The notes beneath the pieces were generated by a model. The model worked only from the letters and a program-made list of their open reading frames with translations, made no database searches and was not told the DNA's origin. The translations under genes and the position numbers were made by a program. A DNA stretch of 64,000 nt. Origin: Paenibacillus sp. 1011MAR3C5 (lineage in GTDB: Bacteria; Bacillota; Bacilli; Paenibacillales; Paenibacillaceae). Position 1 is the first letter of the stretch; the number at the start of each line of letters is the position of its first letter. Shown here piece after piece: positions 52,825 through 62,152 of this stretch. The stretch covers positions 248,001 to 312,000 of the forward strand of contig NZ_QZCF01000001.1 of NCBI RefSeq assembly GCF_003591485.1, written 5' to 3'.

Positions 52825-53541
52825 ATGGACTTTTTCACGGTCGAATTTTTCACTGCCCTGTTGACTATCGTATTCATCGACCTTATTCTGGCCGGGGATA
52901 ATGCCATTGTCATAGGATTGGCCGCACGCAAGCTTCCGCAGCATCAGCAGAAGAAAGCCGTTATCTGGGGTACTGTCGGAGCCGTCGGCATTCGCGTCAT
53001 TGCAACGCTGCTGGTCGTTCAATTGCTCTCCGTGCCGTGGCTCAATCTGGTAGGCGGTCTGCTGCTTCTCTGGATCGCGTTCAAGCTGCTCGTGCAGGAA
53101 GACAGTCACGACAACATCAAGGCAGGCAATACGCTATGGCAATCCATCCGCACGATCATTATCGCGGATGCGGCGATGGGCATCGACAACGTTATCGCAG
53201 TCGCTGGCGCGGCAAAGGGCTCCTCTCATGGTGAGCATGAAATCATACTCGTCATTCTCGGCTTGATCATCAGCGTTCCGGTCGTCGTATGGGGCAGCAC
53301 GCTCTTTATCAAGCTTATCAACAAATACGAGTGGATCGTCTATGTGGGCTCCGCCGTACTTGCTTATACCGCATCCAAAATGATTACGCATGAAAAACAG
53401 TTCCACGGTGCGCTGGATGAAAACAAAGCCATCTACTGGGCCTTCATCATCGTCGTGGTCATCGTGACAGTAGGCTCCGGATACTTCGTCAACAAACGGA
53501 AACAGGCGGCAGCAGCACAGAAAAGCAGCCAATCCCATTAA
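52825..53541 (+). CDS. TerC family integral membrane protein, copy 2
   Basis: A 238-residue TerC paralogue. The acidic motifs LILAGDNAIVIGLAARKLP and IADAAMGIDNVIAVAGAAKG correspond to those of the divergent copy, so the two arose from a common ancestor. The C-terminus is a Lys/Gln-rich cytoplasmic tail. ATG 52825 has AGGAGG upstream. It is monocistronic, ending in a strong terminator that contains the stop codon. Confidence 0.92.
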   Translation: MDFFTVEFFTALLTIVFIDLILAGDNAIVIGLAARKLPQHQQKKAVIWGTVGAVGIRVIATLLVVQLLSVPWLNLVGGLLLLWIAFKLLVQEDSHDNIKAGNTLWQSIRTIIIADAAMGIDNVIAVAGAAKGSSHGEHEIILVILGLIISVPVVVWGSTLFIKLINKYEWIVYVGSAVLAYTASKMITHEKQFHGALDENKAIYWAFIIVVVIVTVGSGYFVNKRKQAAAAQKSSQSH

Positions 53542-53563
53542 GGGATGGCTGCTTCTTTTTTTG
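53524..53563 (+). terminator. Terminator after TerC copy 2
   Basis: AGCAGCCAATCCC pairs with GGGATGGCTGCT (one mismatch) and is followed by a run of seven T. The TAA stop codon lies in the loop. Confidence 0.92.
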
Positions 53564-53593
53564 TCGATATCCGAATGATTCACTCTCCATTCC

Positions 53594-54814
53594 TTAGAAC
53601 CACTCGTCTTCCTCGGCCGTTTCTTTGGATTTCATCTCACCTGGTGACAGGTACATATATTCCGTTCCTTTGATCGCATCTTCGATCATCGAATCCAGAT
53701 TGGCAATTCCCGCCTCGATATTCTCCACGATATGAAGATTCGGATTCGTGCTTGGCGACTTAGGCAAGAACAAGGTGCAGCAGTCCTCATAAGGCAGAAT
53801 GGAGGTCTGATACGTGCCGATCTTCTCGGCCATGGCTATAATTTCGCTCTTGTCCATCATGATAAGCGGCTTCAGCATCGGCAATTGGGTTGCTCGTCCA
53901 ATGACATTCATGCTAGGCAGGGTTTGGCTTGCTACCTGCCCCAGACTCTCCCCCGTAACGATACCAAGAGCGCCGCTTCTGACCGCAAGGCCTTCCGTAA
54001 TTCTCAGCATGACTCTGCGCATTAACGTAATAATGAGATTATCCTGCCCGCTCTGCGCAAGGGTTGTCTGAATCTCCGTGAACGGCACGAGATGCAGCTT
54101 CAGAGGCGCTCCGCTGAAGTAGGAGAGACGCTTCGCCAGCGCAACGACCTTATCCTTCGCCTGCTCGCTTGTGAACGGATAGCTGTGGAAGTGGACCGCT
54201 TCAATCTCCAGCCCTTTCCGCAGCGCCATCCAGCCAGCTACGGGACTGTCAATGCCGCCGGAGAGCAGCAGCATAGCCTTGCCGTTCGAGGCGAACGGGA
54301 AGCCGCCGGCCGCTGGAATGACCTCGCAGAATAAGTAGGTGGCCTCTTCTTGGATATCCACCTTCAATTCCACTTCCGGATTTCTCACATCTACGCTAAG
54401 CTCGGGGAACGCCCGCAATATATGGGCGCCGACGAGATGATTCATCTGCTGCGACTGATGCGGGAAGCCTTTCCATGCGCGCTTTACGCTAACCTTGAAT
54501 GTCTTCGGCGGTGTCTTCAAGGAATTCATTAAGGTCATTGCAGCCGCCCTGATTGCCTCCAGCTCCGATTCGGAGCTGATGACCGGGCTGAGCGATATGA
54601 TGCCGAACAAGTCCTTCAGCCTGTCCGCAATCGGCTCATAGGGCTGGCCGTTCAGCTTCACGTACAGCCGGCCGAAGGTCTTCCAGTAGGTCACGCCTTT
54701 GAATGGCGTCAGCGCGTTCTTCACCTGTCGCTGCATCCGCTTCTCGAATTGGTTGCGGTTTCTCCCTTTCATGATCAAATCGCCATAGCGAAGCACTATC
54801 TGGTCGTATATCAA
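53594..54814 (-). CDS. thiI: tRNA 4-thiouridine / thiamine sulfurtransferase ThiI
   Basis: A 406-residue enzyme without the C-terminal rhodanese domain, as in Bacillus. It has a ferredoxin-like N-terminal domain and a THUMP domain (about residues 60-165), then the adenylating PP-loop SGGIDSP at 185-191. A conserved Cys pair (EDCCTLFLPKSPSTNP) is present. It thiolates U8 of tRNA using sulfur from the cysteine desulfurase encoded just upstream. The start is TTG 54814, overlapping the desulfurase stop by four bases (TTGA). Confidence 0.96.
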   Translation of the reverse strand: MIYDQIVLRYGDLIMKGRNRNQFEKRMQRQVKNALTPFKGVTYWKTFGRLYVKLNGQPYEPIADRLKDLFGIISLSPVISSESELEAIRAAAMTLMNSLKTPPKTFKVSVKRAWKGFPHQSQQMNHLVGAHILRAFPELSVDVRNPEVELKVDIQEEATYLFCEVIPAAGGFPFASNGKAMLLLSGGIDSPVAGWMALRKGLEIEAVHFHSYPFTSEQAKDKVVALAKRLSYFSGAPLKLHLVPFTEIQTTLAQSGQDNLIITLMRRVMLRITEGLAVRSGALGIVTGESLGQVASQTLPSMNVIGRATQLPMLKPLIMMDKSEIIAMAEKIGTYQTSILPYEDCCTLFLPKSPSTNPNLHIVENIEAGIANLDSMIEDAIKGTEYMYLSPGEMKSKETAEEDEWF

Positions 54815-55962
54815 TGTTGGTTACCCCTCTCAAGCGGCTTTAATTGTACAATCACGTCCGTGAGAGCTGCGATCAGCCGCTCCACATGCTCTTCCTGATG
54901 CTCGTCCCCGAAGCTGATACGCACGCCGCCCAAAGCTTGCGCCGGGCTGGCCCCAAGCGCCAGCAGCACACGGCTCGGCTTGTTGTCCTTCGAGGAGCAA
55001 GCGGATTTCGTCGAAGCTATTATATCATGCTGCTCCAGCATATGAACGATCACTTCCGGCTTCATCCCCGGATACGAGAAGTGGACGATATGTGGCGCCA
55101 GCGGCTCCGCACCATTAAGCTTCAGTTCCGGCCTGGTCGCGATGAATGCGCGCAGTCGGCGGGCAAGCGCGTACATTCGCTCTGCGCGCTCCTCCATGCT
55201 CTCCATCGACATGCGAATCGCCTTCGACGAAGCGACGATAGCCGGCACGTTTTCCGTACCTGCACGGAAACCTCCCTCATGCGAACCGCCTGATGACAGC
55301 GCATGAAGCTTAACCCCATCTCTCACATACAGCCAGCCGATCCCTTTCGGGCCGCGCAGCTTATGGGCAGACGCGCTGACCAGATCGATGCCCCATCCTT
55401 CCGGATCGAGAGGCACCTTGCCCAGGCTTTGTACGGCATCGACATGGAACAGGATCTGTGGATAGTCGCGAAGCAGCTCGCCAATCTCGCGAATCGGCTG
55501 GATTGTTCCGATCTCGTTGTTCACATGCATGACCGTGACCAGAATCGTCTCGTCCGTCAGCGCGTCCCGTACGGACTCTGCCGACACATGGCCCGTCTCG
55601 CTGACGGGCAGTAACGTCACTCGATAGCCTTCCGCTTCCAACTGCTTGAGCGCTTCATGCGCGGAAGCATGCTCGATACTTGACGCAATAATATGGTTGC
55701 CGCGCGAGCGATAATGTCTGGCAGCACCCTTCAGCGCCAGATTATTCGACTCCGTGCCGCCGGAGGTGAACAGCCAATTGCCTCTTGACGTGCCGAGCTG
55801 CGAGGCGACCAGCGCTCGCGACCGTTCGATCAGCTTCGCTGCCGCCACACCGCCGGCATGCAAGGACGATGGATTGGCATAATGCTTTCTCATGACTTCC
55901 ATCATGGCGGTGACGACCTCTTCATATGGCGGTGTAGATGCGCAATGGTCGAAATATAACAT
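54811..55962 (-). CDS. Cysteine desulfurase (NifS-like, thiI partner)
   Basis: A 383-residue PLP enzyme of the NifS/IscS family that provides persulfide sulfur. The start region YFDHCASTPPYEEV, TSGGTESNNLALKG, HVDAVQSLGKVPLD, the PLP lysine in SASAHKLRGPKGIG and the catalytic Cys loop STKSACSSKDN are present. ATG 55962 (MLYFDHCA) is nine bases after AGAGG; an ATG three codons earlier is an alternative. The 4-base overlap with thiI suggests it is the dedicated NifZ-type donor for tRNA thiolation, as in B. subtilis. Confidence 0.94.
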   Translation of the reverse strand: MLYFDHCASTPPYEEVVTAMMEVMRKHYANPSSLHAGGVAAAKLIERSRALVASQLGTSRGNWLFTSGGTESNNLALKGAARHYRSRGNHIIASSIEHASAHEALKQLEAEGYRVTLLPVSETGHVSAESVRDALTDETILVTVMHVNNEIGTIQPIREIGELLRDYPQILFHVDAVQSLGKVPLDPEGWGIDLVSASAHKLRGPKGIGWLYVRDGVKLHALSSGGSHEGGFRAGTENVPAIVASSKAIRMSMESMEERAERMYALARRLRAFIATRPELKLNGAEPLAPHIVHFSYPGMKPEVIVHMLEQHDIIASTKSACSSKDNKPSRVLLALGASPAQALGGVRISFGDEHQEEHVERLIAALTDVIVQLKPLERGNQH

Positions 55963-55991
55963 CCTGATCATCCTCTCTTTGAAAAAAAGAA

Positions 55992-56039
55992 GAGATCGCG
56001 ATTCTGTCGCAAATCATGCGAACCATGAATCGTGATCTC
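55992..56039 (-). terminator. Terminator after the lytic transglycosylase gene
   Basis: GAGATCACGATTC pairs with GAATCGCGATCTC (one mismatch) around a 22-base loop, followed by TTCTTTTTTT on the minus strand. Confidence 0.85.
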
Positions 56040-56045
56040 GATACG

Positions 56046-56738
56046 TTAAAGCTTAGCCTGTTGCACTTTGCCAATATAACGCTGTGTCTCTCCCGGCAGC
56101 TCGTTCCACTTCGCCAGCAGCTCCTCTTGCGAAGATATGCCCAGACGGTCGATTCTGCCAGGCCCGGCATTGTATGCCGCAAGCGCAACCGCTTCGTCCC
56201 CGCCATACTTCCGCAGCAGCATCGCCAGATATCGCGTGCCCCCCTCGATGTTCTGTACAGGATCGAAGGAATCCGTCACGCCAAGTCCTCTCGCCGTGCC
56301 GTCCATCAGCTGCATGAGCCCCTTGGCTCCGGCATGGGACTGGGCAATCGGGTTGAAGCCCGACTCCGTAGCGATCACGGCTTGAATGAGAGAAGGATCG
56401 ACACCATACTTGGCCGATGCATGCTGGATCAGTCCTGCGAACGGCGACGACGAGTCGAAGCTGTCTGATGAATCCGTCAGGGCAGACACGGGACTTACCG
56501 GAGCGAACGAATAAGAAGACAGCTGCTCCCATAGTGTGTCCGACCAGATCGGCGTTTTGCCGGATTCGGCGGATTCGTCTTGCGAGCCGGCAAGCCGGGA
56601 CGTTAAGATCGTATCGAATGGCGAGACCAGCTCATCGGATGAGCTGCTCGCCGATTTTTTGGAATTAGCTCCAAAGTCTAGCTTCGGCGCCAATTGCGCC
56701 TGCAACAGCGCCTTCATGGAGCGCGGGTCGATACTCAT
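56046..56738 (-). CDS. Lytic transglycosylase (SLT domain)
   Basis: A 230-residue protein with a C-terminal SLT domain (about residues 105-220). The catalytic Glu125 is in VIATESGFNP; AGAKGLMQLM and VALAAYNAGPGRI follow. Such enzymes cut the MurNAc-GlcNAc bond with formation of 1,6-anhydroMurNAc. The N-terminal 100 residues are Ser-rich and disordered, with no signal peptide, so export is unexplained; related Bacillus YjbJ-type proteins share this feature. ATG 56738. It is monocistronic. Confidence 0.9.
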   Translation of the reverse strand: MSIDPRSMKALLQAQLAPKLDFGANSKKSASSSSDELVSPFDTILTSRLAGSQDESAESGKTPIWSDTLWEQLSSYSFAPVSPVSALTDSSDSFDSSSPFAGLIQHASAKYGVDPSLIQAVIATESGFNPIAQSHAGAKGLMQLMDGTARGLGVTDSFDPVQNIEGGTRYLAMLLRKYGGDEAVALAAYNAGPGRIDRLGISSQEELLAKWNELPGETQRYIGKVQQAKL

Positions 56739-56850
56739 GAATGATGCCCCCTAACTTAGTCAGAAAAATCGCACATGAGTGTTATATCGGTATTCATTGT
56801 ACATGTTTTTACCCCCCGCGGCTAGTCTTTCCCATTTAGTGGACATCAAG

Positions 56851-56887
56851 AAGCCTTCCGTCCCGCTGCTTGCGGTACGAAAGGCCT
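56851..56887 (-). terminator. Probable terminator after the DUF2339 gene
   Basis: A 16-bp imperfect stem (56851-56866 with 56872-56887) lies 10 bases past the DUF2339 stop on the minus strand. The following T-rich stretch is short. Confidence 0.55.
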
Positions 56888-56897
56888 CTATTTACGT

Positions 56898-58493
56898 TTA
56901 TGCGCTTTCGTTATTCCCCTCTGGTGCAGCTTGCTCCGACGGCTGCTCCGGCGATTGCCACTTGTTGTTAATCCAAGTCATCAAGAAGGACAAGCCACCA
57001 AGAACGAGCAGAACGAGCACTTTGAACAGGGCGTCCTTGCCGCTCAGATCCATAAAGATTGCTTTGACCGCCACGATGACGAGCACGACCGTACCGAACC
57101 ATCTGAATGTTCTTTCCTTATAATAGGTACCCCATAGCATAAGCAGAAGCGCGTATACGGCCCATACGACAGACAATGTCAGATTCATGTAGACACTAGG
57201 CGCCTCAGCATAATACTCGGTAAAAATATTCTGGATTTGTCTTGCCATCAGTCCGCCTACAATCAGGTGAGAGGCAAGAGCGAAGATCCGGGATAATACC
57301 CGGTTGGTTGTATCCGAGAATCCTTCAAAGGCGAGCTTTCTCGCATAGAAGAAACCAAGCGCAGCCAGCAGCATCCAAGCAATCGCTCCCCAGTTCAGGA
57401 ATGGAATATAGACGCCAAACCATTCGCCGCGCGGAGTCCACCAGGTGACGGCATACCAGAAGACGCCGACATAAAGCCAGATAACGATTCCCAAGATGGT
57501 CGGAATAATCCACCGTTTCACATAACCTAATGCGGCCAGCATGCAAGCGTATGAAGTCCACATCAGCACATTGAACAGAACGCCTTCACCAAAGCTGTTG
57601 ATCGACATGAGCAGAAGCAGCACGCCGCCTAACCCGAAGGTGACAGAGGAAGCCGACATATTCCCCTTAAGCTTGTAGATCGTCACACCCGCAATCAGAT
57701 ACACAACCGCAATGAACGCCAGCACGAAACCGTAATCCAAATCCCCATGCCAGATAATCAGCGCCCAGATGCCGAAGATAATGCCGTTCGCCGCGCTCAA
57801 ATACAGATCCAGCCCATCAAAGCTCAGCTTGTTTCGCCAAGATGATGCCATAAATGCGATCGTATAGAACAGGAACGCAGCCAGCGCGTAACGGATCGGC
57901 ATGCTCCACAAGCCGTCCATTGGAGGCCAGAAGTGAACGAAGTAGACCGTATACATCATCCAAGTGCCAGCGAAGCTTACGATTCGCAGCTCCATCCAGC
58001 TCTTAATGATACTAAGATAGAAGAAAGCCGCATTCAGCACGAACAGATAAAGGAACAGCGTAAACACTTGATCCGTCTCCGGCCTCATCAGCAGCGGCGC
58101 AAGCAGGGCGCCCGCCATCGCAATATTCATGAGCATGCGGGAGTCGAACCGGTAGGCATAGACGGATATGCCGATCGTTACAGCCGTCATGCCCAGCAGG
58201 ACAAGCGTCGGCTCCCACAGGTTGTAATAGATGCCTGCGAAGGAAAAGGTTGCATAGAGGACGCAAGCGCCGATGCCAAGCAATATTTCACCCGTAATGA
58301 CAAGCTTCGGACGCTGGGCCAGCTTCCCTCCTGCTACTCCGAGGCCTGCGCCGGCCAGCAAGCCGAAGCCAATCTTCATCGCGTCCGATATCCATCCGCG
58401 ATCCACCGAATACTGAAACAGCGTTACAAATGCGGCGACGATGAAGATGGCGCCTAGCAGCGAGGTCCAATGTTTCTTTAACAAATCGATCAT
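56898..58493 (-). CDS. DUF2339 family polytopic membrane protein
   Basis: A 531-residue protein with about fourteen membrane segments covering almost its whole length (from LGAIFIVAAFVTLFQ to LVLLVLGGLSFLM). It matches DUF2339, an uncharacterised family. The C-terminal tail is Glu/Pro-rich. ATG 58493 (MIDLLKKHW) has GGGAGG eight bases upstream; longer forms overlap ywaF. It overlaps the ywaF-like stop by four bases (ATGA), so the two are translationally coupled and may act together. Confidence 0.88.
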   Translation of the reverse strand: MIDLLKKHWTSLLGAIFIVAAFVTLFQYSVDRGWISDAMKIGFGLLAGAGLGVAGGKLAQRPKLVITGEILLGIGACVLYATFSFAGIYYNLWEPTLVLLGMTAVTIGISVYAYRFDSRMLMNIAMAGALLAPLLMRPETDQVFTLFLYLFVLNAAFFYLSIIKSWMELRIVSFAGTWMMYTVYFVHFWPPMDGLWSMPIRYALAAFLFYTIAFMASSWRNKLSFDGLDLYLSAANGIIFGIWALIIWHGDLDYGFVLAFIAVVYLIAGVTIYKLKGNMSASSVTFGLGGVLLLLMSINSFGEGVLFNVLMWTSYACMLAALGYVKRWIIPTILGIVIWLYVGVFWYAVTWWTPRGEWFGVYIPFLNWGAIAWMLLAALGFFYARKLAFEGFSDTTNRVLSRIFALASHLIVGGLMARQIQNIFTEYYAEAPSVYMNLTLSVVWAVYALLLMLWGTYYKERTFRWFGTVVLVIVAVKAIFMDLSGKDALFKVLVLLVLGGLSFLMTWINNKWQSPEQPSEQAAPEGNNESA

Positions 58494-59185
58494 GTCGTTT
58501 TCCTCCCGTTCATCCAATACGCTAATTGTGATATCCCGTATAGAATCAGGCATAGCAAGACCGCAACAGCTTCCAACTGGAGCAAATACCACGGCCATGG
58601 GGCAAGAAGGTCAAGCAGCGAAGCTGAAGCGGGCTTACGGGCCAAGAACATGAAGTTCGTCGTTCCTGTCGCCATATTGACGATGGCGGCGGGAACAGCC
58701 AGCACATGAAGCCACAGCCAGGCTCCGAATGCAGATCGCAGCGTCGGCTTGTAGCGCTCCACCGTCATGAGATACACTGCGGAGGCGATAATGCCGATAT
58801 GCGCGATAAAGAAATGAAAATATCTGAAGTGCGGAAAGGCTTCATCCAGATTGGGCGTTGCCAGCGCCTGCAGAGCACCCAGCGTCCCGAGGAAATAGAT
58901 GATGCTGTACAACTGTCGAATCCGGAAGGCCAGTGCGGCCGCAGACAGCAGGAGCGTCAAGCTGCACAGCTGGAATGGCAGCGATCCAGCTCCCCAGCTC
59001 CCTTCCAGGACGTAAGAGGTTTGTAGCGCGATCTCGCATGCAATCAGCAGGCTCGCAATGCCCAGGCGGAAGATCCGATTGCCCCGTTCTACCCTAAGCC
59101 GCTTTCGGCTTAAGACGATTGCCGCAAATACGATAAAAGCAAAGGCTAATGCAACCATATGCTGAATCGAAAACATCTCGAACAT
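58490..59185 (-). CDS. YwaF/TIGR02206 family membrane protein
   Basis: A 231-residue protein with seven hydrophobic segments and the family motif LPFQLCSLTLLLSA together with YFLGTLGALQALATP and FRYFHFFIAHIG. It belongs to the YwaF (TIGR02206) family of unknown function. ATG 59185 has GGGGTGG six bases upstream. It is coupled to the DUF2339 gene and follows the terminator of the two-component operon. Confidence 0.88.
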   Translation of the reverse strand: MFEMFSIQHMVALAFAFIVFAAIVLSRKRLRVERGNRIFRLGIASLLIACEIALQTSYVLEGSWGAGSLPFQLCSLTLLLSAAALAFRIRQLYSIIYFLGTLGALQALATPNLDEAFPHFRYFHFFIAHIGIIASAVYLMTVERYKPTLRSAFGAWLWLHVLAVPAAIVNMATGTTNFMFLARKPASASLLDLLAPWPWYLLQLEAVAVLLCLILYGISQLAYWMNGRKTT

Positions 59186-59263
59186 CTTCCGCCACCCCAA
59201 TCTTTGTTTTTCCAAACTTTAGTACCTGGCCTCAAATACAGCTTACAATATTTTCATAAAAAA

Positions 59264-59291
59264 AATAGTACCATTTGTATATGGTACTACT
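59264..59291 (-). terminator. Terminator after the response regulator
   Basis: AGTACCAT and ATGGTACT pair around a short loop, followed by a run of eight T on the minus strand; the stem overlaps the regulator's stop. Confidence 0.88.
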
Positions 59292-59970
59292 TTCGTTCAT
59301 TCTTATGATCCAGGAGCCCCATATCCTTCACCTTGGCAGCCGCTTCCTTCGAGCCTTTCACGCCTAGCTTCTTCAGAATATGGTTCACATGGTTTTTGAC
59401 GGTGCGCAGCGTGATGAACAGCTTATCCGCAATCTGGGGCTGTGAATAGCCTTCTTGAATAAGACCTAGCAATTGCAGCTCAGAAGGCGTGATGAGATCG
59501 CTCATCTTCTTCACTTCGAACTCCCGCTCCAGCGCCTTCAGCCGCTTGAATTCCTCACGCAGCTGCTCCGCCGCCTCCGGACTGATCGGCGATTGCTTGC
59601 GGTACGCTTGCCGGATCGCATCCGGCAGCTTCTCGAAGCTGCTCTTGATCTGATAGTCAATTGCCCCTGCATGAAAGGATTGCAGGATGAGCTCCTTCTC
59701 CTCCATTGAGGTCAGCATAATAATGCGCGCACCTGTCGCTAGAGAAGCTTCCTCCGCCAGCAGGATGCCCTCCGGGCGACCGTCCAGCATAATATCCATC
59801 AGAATAACATCCGGCGAACGCTCATCGCCAAGCAGCGCCTCTCGCAGCTCACTAGCACTGGATACCGTCCAGATCAGCTCAAAGTCGGACTCCCCCGCCA
59901 AATAATCGGCAAGTCCTCTGCGCCAGTCCGGATCGTCCTCCACGATTCCGATACGAATCGGTTTACTCAT
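59287..59970 (-). CDS. LuxR-family two-component response regulator
   Basis: A 227-residue regulator. The receiver domain (about residues 5-120) has the acidic pair EDD at 11-13, phospho-acceptor Asp59 in VILMDIM, Thr in MLTSME and a Lys in QIKSS. A short coiled segment leads to a C-terminal LuxR/NarL helix-turn-helix (about 160-220; GYSQPQIADKLFITLRTVKNHVNHILKKL). Its start overlaps the kinase stop by four bases (ATGA), so the pair is stoichiometrically coupled. Targets are unknown; the adjacent membrane genes are candidates. Confidence 0.94.
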   Translation of the reverse strand: MSKPIRIGIVEDDPDWRRGLADYLAGESDFELIWTVSSASELREALLGDERSPDVILMDIMLDGRPEGILLAEEASLATGARIIMLTSMEEKELILQSFHAGAIDYQIKSSFEKLPDAIRQAYRKQSPISPEAAEQLREEFKRLKALEREFEVKKMSDLITPSELQLLGLIQEGYSQPQIADKLFITLRTVKNHVNHILKKLGVKGSKEAAAKVKDMGLLDHKNERK

Positions 59971-61358
59971 CGCATTCGCTCCTCCGTCCGTGTATGATGA
60001 TATTCCGCCAGCACCGCTTGTTTGGGGAAGGAAAGATAAAAGGATGTCCCCTCGCCTTTTTTGCTTCGCATTTGAAGCGTGCCTTTATGCTTCCTCATGA
60101 CATGCAGCGCATACGGCAGTCCTAGCCCAAAGTTATGCCCCGTTCTCTTAGTTGTATAGAAAGGATCAAATGCATTCATCCGCAGCGTGCGGTCCATGCC
60201 CGGTCCTGTATCGGCCAATTCAATGATCAGCTCGCGCTTCGTCTCCGTCAGCGTGACGGTCAGCTTGCCCTGTCCATTCATCGCCTCAATCGCGTTCATC
60301 GCGATATTCGTCACCGCTTCAGCTGTCTGGGCGCGATCGATGCTGCAGATCCAGCCCTTCGTCATGGAGACATGAAGCTGGATCGCGCCAAGCGAGGGTT
60401 CCAGCGCGCGAAGCGCTTCTTCCACAACCTCGGTCAGGTCCGCCCGCTCGGGGCGAAGGGTCAAATCCTCCGTTCTCCGGTGAACGCGGGCCACCATCTC
60501 CTCCATATGACGGGAAGCCGACAGAACGGCCTCCACATCCGCCAGCAGCTCCTCCTGCGAAGTCTGAATCGCATAGCGCTTCATCTTCTCGCCGAACAGC
60601 CGCAGCTTGCCCGCATCGTTCTTAATGGCATGATTGAGCATCGCCGTGCCGGAAGTTACGGCGCGAAGCGTGGAATCGTATCTCCTGCGATCTATCAGTA
60701 TGCGAATACCCATAAATCCGTATGTAAATAACCCGAGCACAAATACGAGCGTGCCGAGTCCGACAATCCACGTATTATAGACCCACATTCGCAGCATGCC
60801 GAGGCTCGGCAGGATGTAATTCATCGCCATTGCGAACAGAACAGGCGGCAATACGGCGAAGCAGACCATCCAGTGCGTCCGGGCCATCGCCGCAGGCGGA
60901 ACCCGCTTGCTGAGCACCAAATAGGCGCCTGCAGCTATGTAAGGCACTGCCCACCATACGACAATCGTAAAGGTGATGGGGTGCAGCGTGTTATACGCCG
61001 GCGTGAACAGCGTGCACAGCACAATCGGGATGAGCAGCAGCCAAGGCAGCGATAACGCATAGGCTCGTTTCAATTGGATGCCTCGATAAGATAGGGCGAA
61101 CAGCAGGAAGAAGTACGGCACAAAGTAGTAGGAGAACACGGATGAGAACGCTTGCAGCCGATACAACAGAAGCTGAACGCTCTGTCCTGCGCCTTGCTTG
61201 ATCGCATAAGGCAGCCAGCTCAGATCCAGCAGCGCCGCAAGCGCTCCGGCGCCCCCGCTGAATGCGAGCGCGCCAAGCCGCCTGTTCACGGCGGAACCCG
61301 GATCGGACAGCCATACAATGCTGGCTACGGCCCATAAAGCAATGAACACAAATAACAT
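59967..61358 (-). CDS. Membrane sensor histidine kinase
   Basis: A 463-residue kinase with an N-terminal sensor region of about seven membrane segments (residues 1-220). The cytoplasmic kinase has a HisKA-like helix with the phospho-acceptor His243 in MLNHAIKND and a HATPase domain with N-box NIAMNAIEAMNG, G1 DTGPGM, F-box FDPFYTTK and G2 GLGLPYALHVM. No extracellular ligand domain is visible, so sensing is probably within the membrane. ATG 61358 has AAGGAG upstream. It is in an operon with the response regulator. Confidence 0.93.
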   Translation of the reverse strand: MLFVFIALWAVASIVWLSDPGSAVNRRLGALAFSGGAGALAALLDLSWLPYAIKQGAGQSVQLLLYRLQAFSSVFSYYFVPYFFLLFALSYRGIQLKRAYALSLPWLLLIPIVLCTLFTPAYNTLHPITFTIVVWWAVPYIAAGAYLVLSKRVPPAAMARTHWMVCFAVLPPVLFAMAMNYILPSLGMLRMWVYNTWIVGLGTLVFVLGLFTYGFMGIRILIDRRRYDSTLRAVTSGTAMLNHAIKNDAGKLRLFGEKMKRYAIQTSQEELLADVEAVLSASRHMEEMVARVHRRTEDLTLRPERADLTEVVEEALRALEPSLGAIQLHVSMTKGWICSIDRAQTAEAVTNIAMNAIEAMNGQGKLTVTLTETKRELIIELADTGPGMDRTLRMNAFDPFYTTKRTGHNFGLGLPYALHVMRKHKGTLQMRSKKGEGTSFYLSFPKQAVLAEYHHTRTEERMR

Positions 61359-61383
61359 GCTTCGGCTCCTTCAGTAATAACCC

Positions 61384-62115
61384 TTATTCCTTTACTTCTA
61401 TTGTAATAGGCGACCATTCCGCAATGACGGTCTGGCCGTGGGCGGATACGCTGCCCTCCGGCGTGAGGTCCTTTTCGGTCATAATGCCGAGCGCCACCGT
61501 AAATGCATTGAATTTCACAGGCGTATTTTGCTCTCTGCGAACCTCTGTCCCATTGACATAGAAAATAACCTCGTCATTCGGACGATTGTAAGTAATCTTA
61601 TACGTATTGAACTCGCGAGGCGCGAATCCTTCTTTTTCTTCCTTAAATACGCAGAAATATTTGGTGCGATCGCTGTCAGGCACTTGCACGCCCGGGAATG
61701 GTAGCACTGCATACACGCTGGCATATTGATCATTGCTGACAAAGAAATCCAGCGCGCCTCCCGTTGTGAAATCCAGCAAGTTAAGCGACACATATCCGTC
61801 ATACAGATCGCCTGGAGCTGTGTTGGCTGTTCTGGCGCGAATCTTCATCTCGAAGCTGATCTCGCCTGCTTCCGGTACTTTCACTGGCTCGTTGGAATAA
61901 TACATATGCTTGGCATTATCCAGAATCTGTACCTTATCGTTGCCCCTGCTGATCGTTGCGCGCACATACAGGATGCCGTTGCGCACAATGACGACTGCCT
62001 CCGGCTCGCGGTACTGCCAAACCGTACCATCAGGCAATTGGAATCCGCCGATCTTCCAGGTAGCTCCTTCATCCAGTATAGTATGGAAATCTCCTAGCGT
62101 CCTTATATTGCTCAT
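61384..62115 (-). CDS. Hypothetical beta-rich protein, lectin/glucanase-like fold suspected
   Basis: A 243-residue protein without signal peptide or membrane segment. The alternating pattern (GDFHTILDEGATWKIGGF near the start; ISFEMKIRARTANTAPGD; FNTYKITYNRPNDEVIFYVNGTEV; FTVALGIMTE) suggests a beta-sandwich of the concanavalin-lectin type. It may belong to the family called DUF6081, but I cannot confirm that. No catalytic residues can be assigned. ATG 62115 has AAGGGC upstream. It lies alone between menA and the kinase operon. Confidence 0.65.
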   Translation of the reverse strand: MSNIRTLGDFHTILDEGATWKIGGFQLPDGTVWQYREPEAVVIVRNGILYVRATISRGNDKVQILDNAKHMYYSNEPVKVPEAGEISFEMKIRARTANTAPGDLYDGYVSLNLLDFTTGGALDFFVSNDQYASVYAVLPFPGVQVPDSDRTKYFCVFKEEKEGFAPREFNTYKITYNRPNDEVIFYVNGTEVRREQNTPVKFNAFTVALGIMTEKDLTPEGSVSAHGQTVIAEWSPITIEVKE

Positions 62116-62152
62116 CGATAGCCCTTCTTTCTAAGTTGTTGGTCGGAATGAA

